Source: Apoderus coryli | Lineage: Eukaryota > Arthropoda > Insecta > Coleoptera > Attelabidae | DNA: 64,000 nt | Direction of reading: 5' to 3' | Assembly (NCBI GenBank): GCA_911728435.2 | Contig: OU452211.1 | Coordinates: 12,072,428 to 12,136,427 of the forward strand | Shown here: positions 63,401-64,000 of the stretch, in pieces | Position numbering within the stretch: position 1 is the stretch's first letter | Layout of the letters: the number at the start of each line of letters is the position of its first letter | Translations under genes and position numbers: made by a program | The notes under the pieces: generated by a model | The model's input: the letters and a program-made list of their open reading frames with translations, nothing else | Told to the model about the DNA's origin: nothing | Database searches by the model: none

Positions 63401-63706
63401 TTTAATATGCCACATCCTTTGGTATACCCTGTAGATATTCTTAAAATCATCACTACTACTAGTAGCTAGTACCTAGGTATGTATGTGTCATGTATAAAAC
63501 ATAAAACGGCCTAATGTATTAAATCAAAAAGAATAGGTACTTTTGTACTTGCGTAAATGTCTGACAAAAAAATAGTTACATAACTTACCTTTGGATCCTA
63601 AAATTGCCATTACTTCTCCACAGCTGATATTCAGAGAAATATCTTTTAGAATAATACCAGTTTTTACACTTCCGATTACCTTCTTGATACATGATGTTGA
63701 TTCAAC
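15021..63706 (-). CDS. ABCG5: ABCG5-like half-transporter gene (10 exons, 5' end outside window)
   Basis: Exons on the minus strand: 63706-63589, 54339-54149, 45102-44958, 37772-37500, 34498-34294, 27344-27257, 24285-24192, 23357-23219, 20215-20030, 15408-15021. All have AG/GT borders and join in phase to 1,827 nt (608 codons plus TAG). Order of parts in the joined fragment: Walker A GSKGSGKK (37-44), signature region LTKSE (133-137), Walker B ILLLDEP (153-159), D-loop WDLD, an STVDRRS-type linker after the NBD, then ABCG-type membrane segments and a Cys-containing extracellular loop before a last helix. The stretches around [13 protein letters not shown] and GTGILR fit ABCG5 better than ABCG8. 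In animals ABCG5 pairs with ABCG8 to export sterols; that role is inferred here, not shown. The start codon and first ~45 residues are not in the window. The NBD motifs are degenerate, so activity is uncertain. Every intron is full of transposons. Confidence 0.9.
15409..15736. other. Intron
   Basis: AT-rich, nothing recognised. Confidence 0.4.
15737..17000 (-). pseudogene. LINE remnant in last intron of ABCG5-like gene
   Basis: The tail is an (AAT)n run at ~15,742-15,764. On the minus strand 16,990-16,322 encodes [50 protein letters not shown] (YADD catalytic box) and [18 protein letters not shown]. After a frameshift near 16,390, the C-terminal domain continues to 15,947. It is truncated upstream of the RT middle. 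Same family as the remnant at 1-1,330. Confidence 0.85.
17088..19780 (-). mobile_element. Mariner-like unit with giant inverted arms
   Basis: The left end TA-CAGGGTGTCCTACGGTGG and right end CCACCGTAGGACACCCTG-TA are mirror images, and the mirror continues for ~700 bp or more on each side. A second nested pair of ends occurs: TATA-CAGGGTGGTC at ~17,515 and CTCCCTG-TATA ending ~19,354. The left arm (17,830-17,960) even repeats the 5' end of the transposase gene. The short palindrome CTTCCGG…CCGGAAG sits in both arms (17,215 and 19,637). Confidence 0.85.
18096..19020 (-). pseudogene. Mariner-like transposase, decayed
   Basis: The N-terminal piece (19,020-18,670) reads [40 protein letters not shown] and [13 protein letters not shown]. 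The middle piece has [27 protein letters not shown] (D1) and INVF-like text. The last piece has [20 protein letters not shown] (D3), ending FIERVNKC. The second catalytic box is deleted between 18,300 and 18,350, and frameshifts separate the pieces. Confidence 0.82.
20030..20215 (-). CDS. ABCG5: ABCG5-like exon: membrane helices 4-5
   Basis: The acceptor is ATTTTTCAG and the donor TTTTAAG/GTAAGC; the exon is 186 bp. It encodes [20 protein letters not shown] and [17 protein letters not shown]. The small-residue turn GTGILR matches GSGFLR of ABCG5. Confidence 0.9.
20380..21800 (-). mobile_element. Young 5'-truncated LINE, copy A2
   Basis: Near-identical to copy A1, including the 3' UTR and the hairpin GGACTTAAGTCC. 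The tail is (AAAT)n (20,379-20,400). It is truncated at ~21,800 within the RT domain, where an opposite-strand LINE fragment starts. Confidence 0.9.
20588..21800 (-). CDS. LINE A2 partial ORF2 (RT catalytic half), open
   Basis: Open to the stop at 20,588. It begins in [20 protein letters not shown], then [45 protein letters not shown] (intact FADD), [15 protein letters not shown], and the C-terminal domain [14 protein letters not shown] … [12 protein letters not shown]. The frame runs on to 21,943, but that extension is unrelated sequence at the truncation junction. It lacks the endonuclease and half the RT, so it cannot be autonomous. Confidence 0.85.
21805..22290 (+). pseudogene. LINE C-terminal fragment on plus strand
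   Basis: Plus-strand frames read [20 protein letters not shown], then [20 protein letters not shown] and [14 protein letters not shown]. This is the typical domain after the RT in Jockey/CR1-type LINEs. Several frameshifts. Confidence 0.65.
22291..23218. other. Intron
   Basis: A 120-codon plus-strand open frame (22,171-22,533) has no recognisable features. 22,540-23,100 is less AT-rich and may be an old retroelement, but I could not place it. Confidence 0.35.
23219..23357 (-). CDS. ABCG5: ABCG5-like exon: third membrane region
   Basis: The acceptor is TTGTTCTAG and the donor TATTC/GTAAGT; the exon is 139 bp. It encodes [19 protein letters not shown], then a hydrophobic run with [16 protein letters not shown]. 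This corresponds to the ABCG5 'QESQDGLY … LPFSV' segment. Confidence 0.9.
23358..24191. other. Intron
   Basis: Nothing recognised. Confidence 0.4.
24192..24285 (-). CDS. ABCG5: ABCG5-like exon: second membrane helix
   Basis: The acceptor is AATTTCAG and the donor TTTTTAT/GTAAGT; the exon is 94 bp. It encodes [17 protein letters not shown] and [13 protein letters not shown], equivalent to the 'QDR.GLLY' segment of ABCG5. Confidence 0.87.
24286..24814. other. Intron
   Basis: Nothing recognised. Confidence 0.4.
24815..26906. mobile_element. Giant foldback element with nested end-like repeats
   Basis: The ends TA-CAGGGTGAGTCACGAGGA and its inverse at 26,906 are TA-flanked. The two halves are inverted copies almost to the middle (loop ~26,010-26,125). 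CAGGGTG-type motifs recur at mirrored positions inside (24,925/26,795; 25,131/26,605; 25,784/26,347). The left half has a ~350-bp extra block (25,385-25,735) ending in a LINE-like AAATAAACTGATTTATTATT tail. No transposase. Confidence 0.85.
26907..27256. other. Intron
   Basis: Nothing recognised. Confidence 0.4.
27257..27344 (-). CDS. ABCG5: ABCG5-like exon: connecting helix and first membrane helix
   Basis: The acceptor is TTTGTTCAG and the donor GAAG/GTACGT; the exon is 88 bp. It encodes KVGFKRIFF followed by the hydrophobic stretch [20 protein letters not shown]. It is the only candidate that restores phase between the neighbouring exons. Confidence 0.85.
27835..28262. repeat. Foldback (MITE-like) insert in the P-like element
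   Basis: Arms 27,835-28,022 and 28,073-28,262 are inverted copies (text such as TAGCTTAATTCTATATAGTC mirrored) around a ~45-bp loop. No coding capacity. Confidence 0.75.
28428..28863 (+). pseudogene. THAP-like N-terminus of P-like transposase (2 exons, truncated)
   Basis: Exon 28,428-28,504 starts [20 protein letters not shown] and ends at CATAC/GTATGT. Exon 28,758 (TTTTTAG) continues [20 protein letters not shown] and stops at 28,861. The Cys-x4-Cys start, 'FPKDP..R..W' and following Trp match the THAP zinc-binding domain, but the second Cys/His pair and AVPTIF box are deleted. Confidence 0.65.
28862..29160 (+). pseudogene. P/THAP9-type transposase C-terminal remnant
   Basis: Frames read [20 protein letters not shown] and [16 protein letters not shown]. 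After a shift near 28,980 they read [20 protein letters not shown]. This resembles the C-terminal 'I.GFV.R.L … C..C..AL … IPSKDV' region of THAP9/P transposases. It is joined directly to the truncated THAP exon by an internal deletion. Confidence 0.6.
29752..30110 (+). pseudogene. Jockey-type LINE C-terminal scrap
   Basis: Plus-strand frames read [20 protein letters not shown] and then, after frameshifts, [20 protein letters not shown]. This is the post-RT domain of Jockey-like elements. Dead. Confidence 0.65.
30111..30592. other. Intron, probable old mariner scrap
   Basis: TTTTGAGCACCATGTATGAT near 30,490 looks like a decayed CACCCTGTAT end. Text beyond the RTE element at 33,975 (GAGCGCTCCATTTGAAATAG) resembles mariner subterminal text at 19,600. 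The RTE element may have landed in such a relic. Confidence 0.35.
30875..32003 (+). pseudogene. RTE endonuclease domain, frameshifted
   Basis: First frame (30,875-31,558): [62 protein letters not shown] shift near 31,545 leads to [32 protein letters not shown] and [13 protein letters not shown]. All APE-type endonuclease landmarks (N, E, Y, D.N, SDH) are visible. The frame stops at 32,001. Confidence 0.9.
32000..33861 (+). pseudogene. RTE linker and reverse transcriptase
   Basis: The linker (32,000-32,263) is Lys/Glu-rich and ends in a stop. The RT frame (32,311-33,861, 516 codons) has [62 protein letters not shown] and [14 protein letters not shown] (YADD intact). The C-terminus reads [36 protein letters not shown] and [18 protein letters not shown] itself looks intact although the element is split from its endonuclease frame. 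Confidence 0.9.
33886..34293. other. Intron
   Basis: No gene. Mariner-like scrap near 33,970 (see 30,111-30,592). Confidence 0.35.
34294..34498 (-). CDS. ABCG5: ABCG5-like exon: linker between NBD and membrane domain
   Basis: The acceptor is ATTTTATAG and the donor TACAG/GTAAGT. It encodes [18 protein letters not shown], the conserved 'DLTSVD.RS..RE' linker of ABCG5/8, and ends FWVWWLLYR leading into the connecting helix. Phase is 1 in and 2 out. Confidence 0.9.
34612..36881 (+). mobile_element. pogo-type DNA transposon
   Basis: Ends are TA-GGGGAGCGCCGGGATGG and its inverse GCTCCCGGCGCTCCCC-TA (TIR ~25 bp, ending TTTGGACA), TA-flanked. It carries one transposase frame. A subterminal hairpin (CCCTCCCCAAAGTTGGGGAGG-like) lies at about 36,667-36,688. 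Confidence 0.9.
34780..36402 (+). pseudogene. pogo/CENP-B-type DDE transposase, broken ends
   Basis: No in-frame ATG at the expected start. The frame opens after a TAA at 34,774 with [17 protein letters not shown], the tail of the first HTH. It continues with a CENP-B-type HTH ([34 protein letters not shown]) and the DDE core: [13 protein letters not shown] (D1), [12 protein letters not shown] (D2), [16 protein letters not shown] (D3, 35 residues after D2). The tail is charged ([15 protein letters not shown]). The frame stops at 36,400, but a +1 shift at the A-run near 36,393 would continue with [19 protein letters not shown] to ~36,560. Catalytic residues are intact; the ends are damaged. 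Confidence 0.88.
36882..37499. other. Intron
   Basis: Nothing recognised. Confidence 0.4.
37500..37772 (-). CDS. ABCG5: ABCG5-like exon: Walker B, D-loop, H-loop region
   Basis: The acceptor is TTATTTTTAG and the donor TATC/GTAAGG. It encodes [14 protein letters not shown], then [18 protein letters not shown] (H-loop His replaced by Glu), then [15 protein letters not shown], a hallmark of the ABCG5/ABCG8 group. An open frame runs past the donor for a few codons but is intronic. Confidence 0.92.
38611..38637 (-). ncRNA. Hammerhead-like core in inner arm of THAP composite (left)
   Basis: Minus strand: CTGAGGA, then T, stem GACTT/AAGTC, GAAA, then C. Confidence 0.42.
38795..38912. repeat. Perfect-arm hairpin
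   Basis: CTACAACGGGTT and CCATACTCACGTGA … are mirrored by TCACGTGAGTATGG … AACCCGTTGTAG around a ~30-bp loop. It overlaps the inner arm of the THAP composite. Confidence 0.75.
39482..39829 (+). CDS. THAP-domain protein, two exons
   Basis: Exon 39,482-39,543 ([20 protein letters not shown], donor TTTCA/GTAAGT) joins exon 39,620-39,829 (acceptor ATTTTTAG). Together they give a near-complete THAP domain: N-terminal C-x4-C pair (C3, C8), a Trp, [11 protein letters not shown] (C..H pair) and [11 protein letters not shown] (AVPTIF-like box), then stop. THAP domains bind DNA in P-type transposases and host regulators; here the context suggests a transposon remnant. No catalytic domain follows. A further open stretch 39,953-40,147 is acidic and uninformative. 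Confidence 0.65.
40722..40748 (+). ncRNA. Hammerhead-like core in inner arm of THAP composite (right)
   Basis: Plus strand: CTGAGGA (40,722), T, stem GACTT/AAGTC, GAAA (40,745). Flanking TGTC and GACA can form a short outer stem. Confidence 0.42.
41824..42178. other. Intron
   Basis: Nothing recognised. Confidence 0.4.
42179..42311 (-). ncRNA. Hammerhead-like ribozyme fold inside a perfect hairpin
   Basis: Outer arms of ~40 bp (TGACAATCGTTTTACCACTT… and its inverse) enclose a minus-strand core: CTGAGGA at 42,260-42,254, stem GCTAAC/GTTAGC, GAAA at 42,237-42,234, then ACG-CG-CGT, then C. Bases GAGA after it pair with TCTC before CTGAGGA. This is the layout of a type I hammerhead with a tiny stem III. 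One unpaired T lies between CTGAGGA and stem II, which is atypical. Confidence 0.55.
43150..43990 (-). pseudogene. LINE RT scrap inside the CACTG element
   Basis: Minus strand: [20 protein letters not shown] (43,830 region) and, further on, [17 protein letters not shown] and LLSEVQSG, with [20 protein letters not shown] near 43,300. RT fingers and palm text with many breaks. No catalytic YADD seen. Confidence 0.65.
44437..44697. repeat. Minisatellite, ~65-bp unit, four copies
   Basis: Each unit runs (A/T)…AACATCGGTTTAACGTA…CATAGATTAATG…CATCGTTCGTAACATTAATAACC. Copies start near 44,437, 44,503, 44,569 and 44,634 and are 80-90% alike by eye. Confidence 0.8.
44958..45102 (-). CDS. ABCG5: ABCG5-like exon: signature-motif region
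   Basis: The acceptor is TTTTGAAG and the donor CCAG/GTATGA, giving 48 codons plus one base. It contains [16 protein letters not shown] and [20 protein letters not shown]. This aligns with the ABCG5 helix-and-signature stretch (…STGERRR…). The acceptor has a weak pyrimidine tract, but phase on both sides and the homology fix the borders. Confidence 0.87.
45103..45683. other. Intron with mariner subterminal scrap
   Basis: ACGGTGTTTCACGG (45,129) and the short palindrome CTTCCGGTTGTCCCGGAAG (45,247) match end regions of mariner-like elements at 17.2 and 53.7 kb. No transposase. Confidence 0.45.
45684..48345 (+). mobile_element. DNA element saturated with TTTATAAAAC-like motifs
   Basis: Ends CGCCCAACTAGCAATTCGAC and, inverted at 48,345, CGCCCAACTAACAATTTAAC. 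Both subterminal kilobases are packed with TTTATAAAAC, GTTTATAAAA and ACGTTTATAA variants. A decayed plus-strand coding trace near 46,590-46,745 ([23 protein letters not shown]) resembles a short motif widespread in insect repeat proteins. No target duplication found. Confidence 0.55.
48346..49195. other. Intron
   Basis: An 86-codon plus-strand frame (48,346-48,606) has no recognised domain. CACCCTATAA (48,700) and ACACCCTGTAAAT (48,985) are mariner-end scraps. Confidence 0.35.
49196..50306 (+). mobile_element. Internally deleted DD41D-type mariner
   Basis: TA-CAGGGTGTCCCAAAAAACAT and its inverse at 50,306 are TA-flanked. The ends are ~96-bp near-perfect inverted repeats including CCCCACCCTTTGGGGGTAG. 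The 1.1-kb unit holds a broken transposase. Confidence 0.9.
49370..50089 (+). pseudogene. DD41D-type transposase, broken
   Basis: Plus-strand pieces: [33 protein letters not shown] (first box; Glu of DE is Lys), [30 protein letters not shown] (second box), then a garbled third region and a tail ending [12 protein letters not shown] stop. Multiple stops and shifts. Confidence 0.78.
50307..50768. other. Intron
   Basis: A 126-codon plus-strand frame from 50,537 runs into the Penelope-like unit; its first ~60 residues are unassigned. Confidence 0.35.
50879..50907 (-). ncRNA. Hammerhead-like core at Penelope end (copy 1)
   Basis: Minus strand: CTGAAGA (50,907-50,901), stem GGCGA/TCGCC, GAAA (50,882-50,879), then CGTTG. 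One extra A precedes the stem. Confidence 0.45.
51045..51605 (-). pseudogene. Penelope-like RT C-terminal/linker fragment
   Basis: Reads [20 protein letters not shown], then [36 protein letters not shown] and [12 protein letters not shown]. This fits the region between the RT thumb and the start of the GIY-YIG endonuclease in Penelope-like elements. RT core and full endonuclease are absent, so it is non-functional. 186 codons are open. Confidence 0.7.
51958..53478 (-). mobile_element. 5'-truncated Jockey/CR1-type LINE, copy F
   Basis: Inserted in the right arm of the Penelope-like pair. The 3' tail is an (AAATA)n-type run (51,958-51,980) preceded by GGGTGTATGCCC, a hairpin at the same place as in copies A and B. 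Confidence 0.88.
52108..53478 (-). CDS. LINE F partial ORF2: RT, intact frame
   Basis: About 456 codons open to the stop at 52,108. [102 protein letters not shown] (FADD intact), [32 protein letters not shown], ending FMRSVKQLI. The endonuclease and N-terminal RT are missing by 5' truncation. RT motifs are otherwise undamaged, suggesting a fairly recent insertion. Confidence 0.87.
   Translation of the reverse strand, partial: YLYIWKSSFITPIHKSGDKHDISNYRPISILSVIPKVFEKIIIQYIQPLLNNSIIDQQYGFLPGKSAELNLVKYVNFILESLEGGSEVHSIYTDFSKAFDRVNHNILLVKLAEVGISGNFLKWVGSYLTDRVQYVKVNGFVSNEVHVSSGVPQGSHLGPLFFNIFVNDIASCFTSSDFLLFADDLKLFKKVNNSENCDQLQSDLNAFHAWCVRNDMHLNIDKCCVISFTRSRHTIPFNYTLNQSSLKSIDMVKDLGVLLDSRLTFAPHISCMVSRSLKVLGFIKRCSREFTSVVSFKLLYTSLVRPCLEYASAVWSPNYSIHRQKIEQVQHKFLRYMAYKLHIHFTLEDRVELYADLQKYLNIDSLTDRRLKHDLVLLYDIINSNVRCPDLLSAIGIHIPFQPTRTRRLFYQPFTRTNYGCNSFLARSVRMANDNQDSLDFFTIRSAFMRSVKQLI
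53507..53535 (+). ncRNA. Hammerhead-like core at Penelope end (copy 2)
   Basis: Same text as copy 1 on the plus strand (CTGAAGA at 53,507, GAAA at 53,532). Confidence 0.45.
53644..54148. other. Intron with mariner subterminal scrap
   Basis: AGGGTATTCTATTTAAAATA (53,660) and CTTCCGGGATAACCGGAA (53,711) match the ends of the unit at 17.1-19.8 kb. Confidence 0.45.
54149..54339 (-). CDS. ABCG5: ABCG5-like exon: rest of Walker A to Q-loop region
   Basis: The acceptor is TGATTTTAG and the donor ACAAAG/GTAAAA. It carries 63 codons after completing the split glycine. It begins [11 protein letters not shown], where the usual Ser/Thr after GK is Lys. It ends [13 protein letters not shown], matching the LTVRETLHYT of ABCG5. 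The Q-loop position reads AYVTHS, with His where Gln is expected. Confidence 0.9.
54340..54964. other. Intron
   Basis: TA-CAGGGTGTCCCACTTAAG at 54,365 is a lone mariner-like end; no mirror end found. CCTGAAGAAGGC at 54,837 is a decayed Penelope-type motif without GAAA. Confidence 0.4.
54965..56653 (+). pseudogene. BEL/Pao LTR retrotransposon remains
   Basis: Plus-strand scraps in Pao order: VPTK…[16 protein letters not shown] (RT), then [20 protein letters not shown] with [18 protein letters not shown] and [14 protein letters not shown] (RT/RNase H region). 55,818-56,210 is an open stretch between RNase H and integrase. Then [20 protein letters not shown] and [12 protein letters not shown], the domain after the integrase. 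Many stops; integrase core missing. A polypurine tract AAGGGGAGAA lies at 56,644-56,653. A hAT-like end (CAGTAATTCCCAAAGAGGTC) at 56,247 marks another insertion. Confidence 0.75.
56654..57083 (+). repeat. Possible 3' LTR of the BEL/Pao element
   Basis: Starts TGCCGAATTTTTATTG directly after the polypurine tract. The 5' LTR is not in view, so the extent is unknown. Confidence 0.35.
57084..57912 (-). pseudogene. LINE G, C-terminal third (interrupted LINE, part 3 of 3)
   Basis: Minus strand: [79 protein letters not shown]. This is the post-catalytic RT part and C-terminal domain of a Jockey/CR1-like LINE. The upstream part resumes on the other side of the mariner at 59,990. Confidence 0.85.
57913..59989 (-). 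mobile_element. Intact-looking DD41D mariner-like transposon
   Basis: TA-CAGGGTGGTCCAACGAAAAG and its inverse CTTTTCGTTGGACCACCCTG-TA. The inverted ends are ~340 bp and look essentially perfect by eye (57,913-58,252 against 59,650-59,989). It carries one uninterrupted transposase frame and sits inside LINE G with TA on both sides. Confidence 0.95.
58357..59469 (-). CDS. DD41D mariner-like transposase (likely intact)
   Basis: The frame is 370 codons from the first ATG. The second Met ([20 protein letters not shown], ~358 aa) is the likelier start because homologous text begins there. Two HTH units: [20 protein letters not shown] and [23 protein letters not shown] core: [13 protein letters not shown] (D1), [12 protein letters not shown] (D2), [20 protein letters not shown] (D3), with 41 residues between D2 and D3, as in rosa-like DD41D mariners. 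It would cut at TA-flanked ends and reinsert at TA. No stops, all catalytic residues present, near-perfect ends: the best candidate in the window for recent activity. Confidence 0.93.
   Translation of the reverse strand: MVASQVILLLPYKMIYSILERVEIVKLYFQNNSSARLTARLFNERHPDKNVNDVYVGKLVKKFVDTGSVCNVKHQPQKPIRNEAVEVAVLGHVEMDHSQSTRQLAEASGVSRSSIIRILKAYKFHPYKIKLVQELNEDDPDRRLQFYEAMSQRLIEDPQLLFNICFSDECTFYLNGDVNRHNCRYWDDSNPHLFREVHTQYPQKINVWCGILGNHIIGPLFIPGNLTGEVYLNMLEDTIDPLITQIIEDDQNHTADRLYFQQDGAPPHYVAPVRQFLDDRFPGRWIGRRGPIEWPARSPDLSPLDFFLWGHLKNKCFATKPESIEDLRQRITEECRNITPDMLQNVRNRFEQNLYYCMESNGSHFQHLLM
59990..60163 (-). pseudogene. LINE G, middle piece (part 2 of 3)
   Basis: Minus strand: [14 protein letters not shown], a deletion at the catalytic box, then [20 protein letters not shown] and [18 protein letters not shown], ending at the mariner TA. 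The FADD motif itself is lost in a small deletion. Confidence 0.8.
60164..62824 (-). mobile_element. TIR-bounded unit carrying a DUF7869-like gene
   Basis: Left GAGGGGTATAGATTCAAAAT then CCGCCAAGTCACG. Right, inverted, GAGGGGTGTAGATGCAAATC then CCGCCAAGTCACA. TIR is ~35 bp with a few mismatches. ATAT directly abuts both ends and may be a 4-bp target duplication. The unit splits LINE G cleanly, showing that it moved as one piece. Confidence 0.8.
60578..62455 (-). pseudogene. DUF7869-like putative transposase gene, decayed, 2+ exons
   Basis: The first exon begins at ~62,455 ([20 protein letters not shown], donor AAAGAG/GTAACT near 62,351). The second begins after CGGCTACAG near 62,285, with [20 protein letters not shown], then [20 protein letters not shown] and [18 protein letters not shown]. 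Frameshifts lie near 62,115 and 61,860. Then [30 protein letters not shown] and CSVCLKY (Cys pairs), [59 protein letters not shown]. An in-frame TGA near 60,983 precedes [20 protein letters not shown] and the tail to 60,578. The motif order fits the insect-expanded family I know as DUF7869. A DDE/RNase H-like role for the Asp boxes is my inference. Confidence 0.72.
62825..63085 (-). pseudogene. LINE G, upstream RT piece (part 1 of 3)
   Basis: Minus strand: [25 protein letters not shown] and [18 protein letters not shown] (the GVPQGSVLGP box, decayed), ending at the TIR of the DUF7869-like unit. Confidence 0.75.
63086..63588. other. Intron
   Basis: CCACTGATGATGGTAACTGC…GCCCGAATCAT near 63,159 matches 19,788 (CCACTGATGATGG…GCCCGAATCAT), so a short shared repeat end. 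Otherwise nothing. Confidence 0.4.
63589..63706 (-). CDS. ABCG5: ABCG5-like exon: strand before and first half of Walker A
   Basis: The acceptor reads TTTTTGTAG and the donor AAAG/GTAAGT. It encodes 39 codons plus one base, ending with [19 protein letters not shown] and SK. The Walker A glycine codon is split with the next exon (G/GT). The ABC-core wording '[15 protein letters not shown]' is clear. Confidence 0.88.
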
Positions 63707-63775
63707 CTACAAAAAGATCAGGATAAATTAGGATATTAAGTAGCAGTCGACATCTTGTAAAATTTGTTAAGTATA

Positions 63776-64000
63776 CGAGGGTTGCCTTTTATATTTCGGG
63801 ATTAGAGGACAAAAACTAATGTTAATCATCGAAAATCACTTTATTGTTTTTCAAAATATTTCCCATGAAGATCTATACACTTTTGCATGCGTTTGAACCA
63901 ATTGTCGAAGGACTTTTGCCACTCTGATTGAGGTATCTCCAAAACATGCATTCTCAATGCAGCAACCGCTTCTTCTGGTGTCGAAAAACGTTGACCACTC
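63776..64000 (-). mobile_element. Mariner element entering from the right edge
   Basis: The end TA-CGAGGGTTGCCTTTTATAT (63,776) is followed on the minus strand by the transposase C-terminus: SGQRFSTPEEAVAALRMHVL, IPQSEWQKSFDNWFKRMQKC, IDLHGKYFEKQ stop (~63,841). It is well preserved. The rest lies outside the window. Confidence 0.88.

Noticed and set aside
1..64000. CRISPR array, tRNA, rRNA, bacterial operon or prophage
   Set aside because: No regularly spaced repeats of CRISPR type, no tRNA cloverleaf or rRNA text noticed, and the spliced exons and insect transposons show this is eukaryotic nuclear DNA.

Overview
The window is animal nuclear DNA, most likely from an insect with a large, transposon-swollen genome; a beetle is possible but unproven. 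It is AT-rich, has spliceosomal exons with GT/AG borders, has no bacterial-type gene density, and is crowded with insect-type transposons: Jockey/CR1-type and RTE LINEs, BEL/Pao, Penelope-like, pogo, P-like/THAP and many mariner-like elements whose transposases show a 41-residue spacing between the last two catalytic aspartates (DD41D).

Two host genes are visible. (1) On the minus strand, ten small exons spread from 63,706 down to 15,021 join in perfect phase into 608 codons plus stop of an ABCG half-transporter. It resembles sterol transporter ABCG5 best; the 5' exon(s) lie beyond position 64,000. About 1.8 kb of coding sequence is spread over 48.7 kb. Its nucleotide-binding domain keeps Walker B but has lost the Walker A Ser/Thr, the Q-loop Gln, a canonical signature motif and the H-loop His. 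(2) On the plus strand, two exons (3,056-3,233 and 7,659-7,788) encode the C-terminus of an unrecognised host protein with a basic tail. The two genes converge.

Layout: 1-2.5 kb, decayed LINE and mariner; 3.0-7.8 kb, plus-strand gene whose intron holds a LINE inserted beside a mariner relic; 8.2-15 kb, a long LINE abutting a DD41D mariner that has its own nested insert; 15-63.7 kb, the ABCG5-like gene. Its introns contain, from low to high coordinate: a LINE, a very long-TIR mariner-like unit, a young LINE copy, a giant foldback, a P-like deletion derivative, an RTE LINE with 13-bp target duplications, a pogo element, a palindromic THAP-containing unit, a CACTG-ended unit with a minisatellite, an element rich in TTTATAA-type motifs, a small mariner, a Penelope-like inverted pair split by a LINE, BEL/Pao remains, and one LINE split twice, by an intact-looking DD41D mariner and by a TIR-bounded unit carrying a DUF7869-like gene.

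The most notable observations are the DUF7869-like unit (a candidate undescribed DNA transposon), a hammerhead-ribozyme-like fold inside a perfect hairpin at 42.2 kb with related motifs at the ends of Penelope-like sequences, and the degenerate ATPase of the ABCG5-like protein. No rRNA, tRNA, CRISPR or bacterial operon was found. All annotation is by eye; element borders are approximate unless terminal repeats are quoted.
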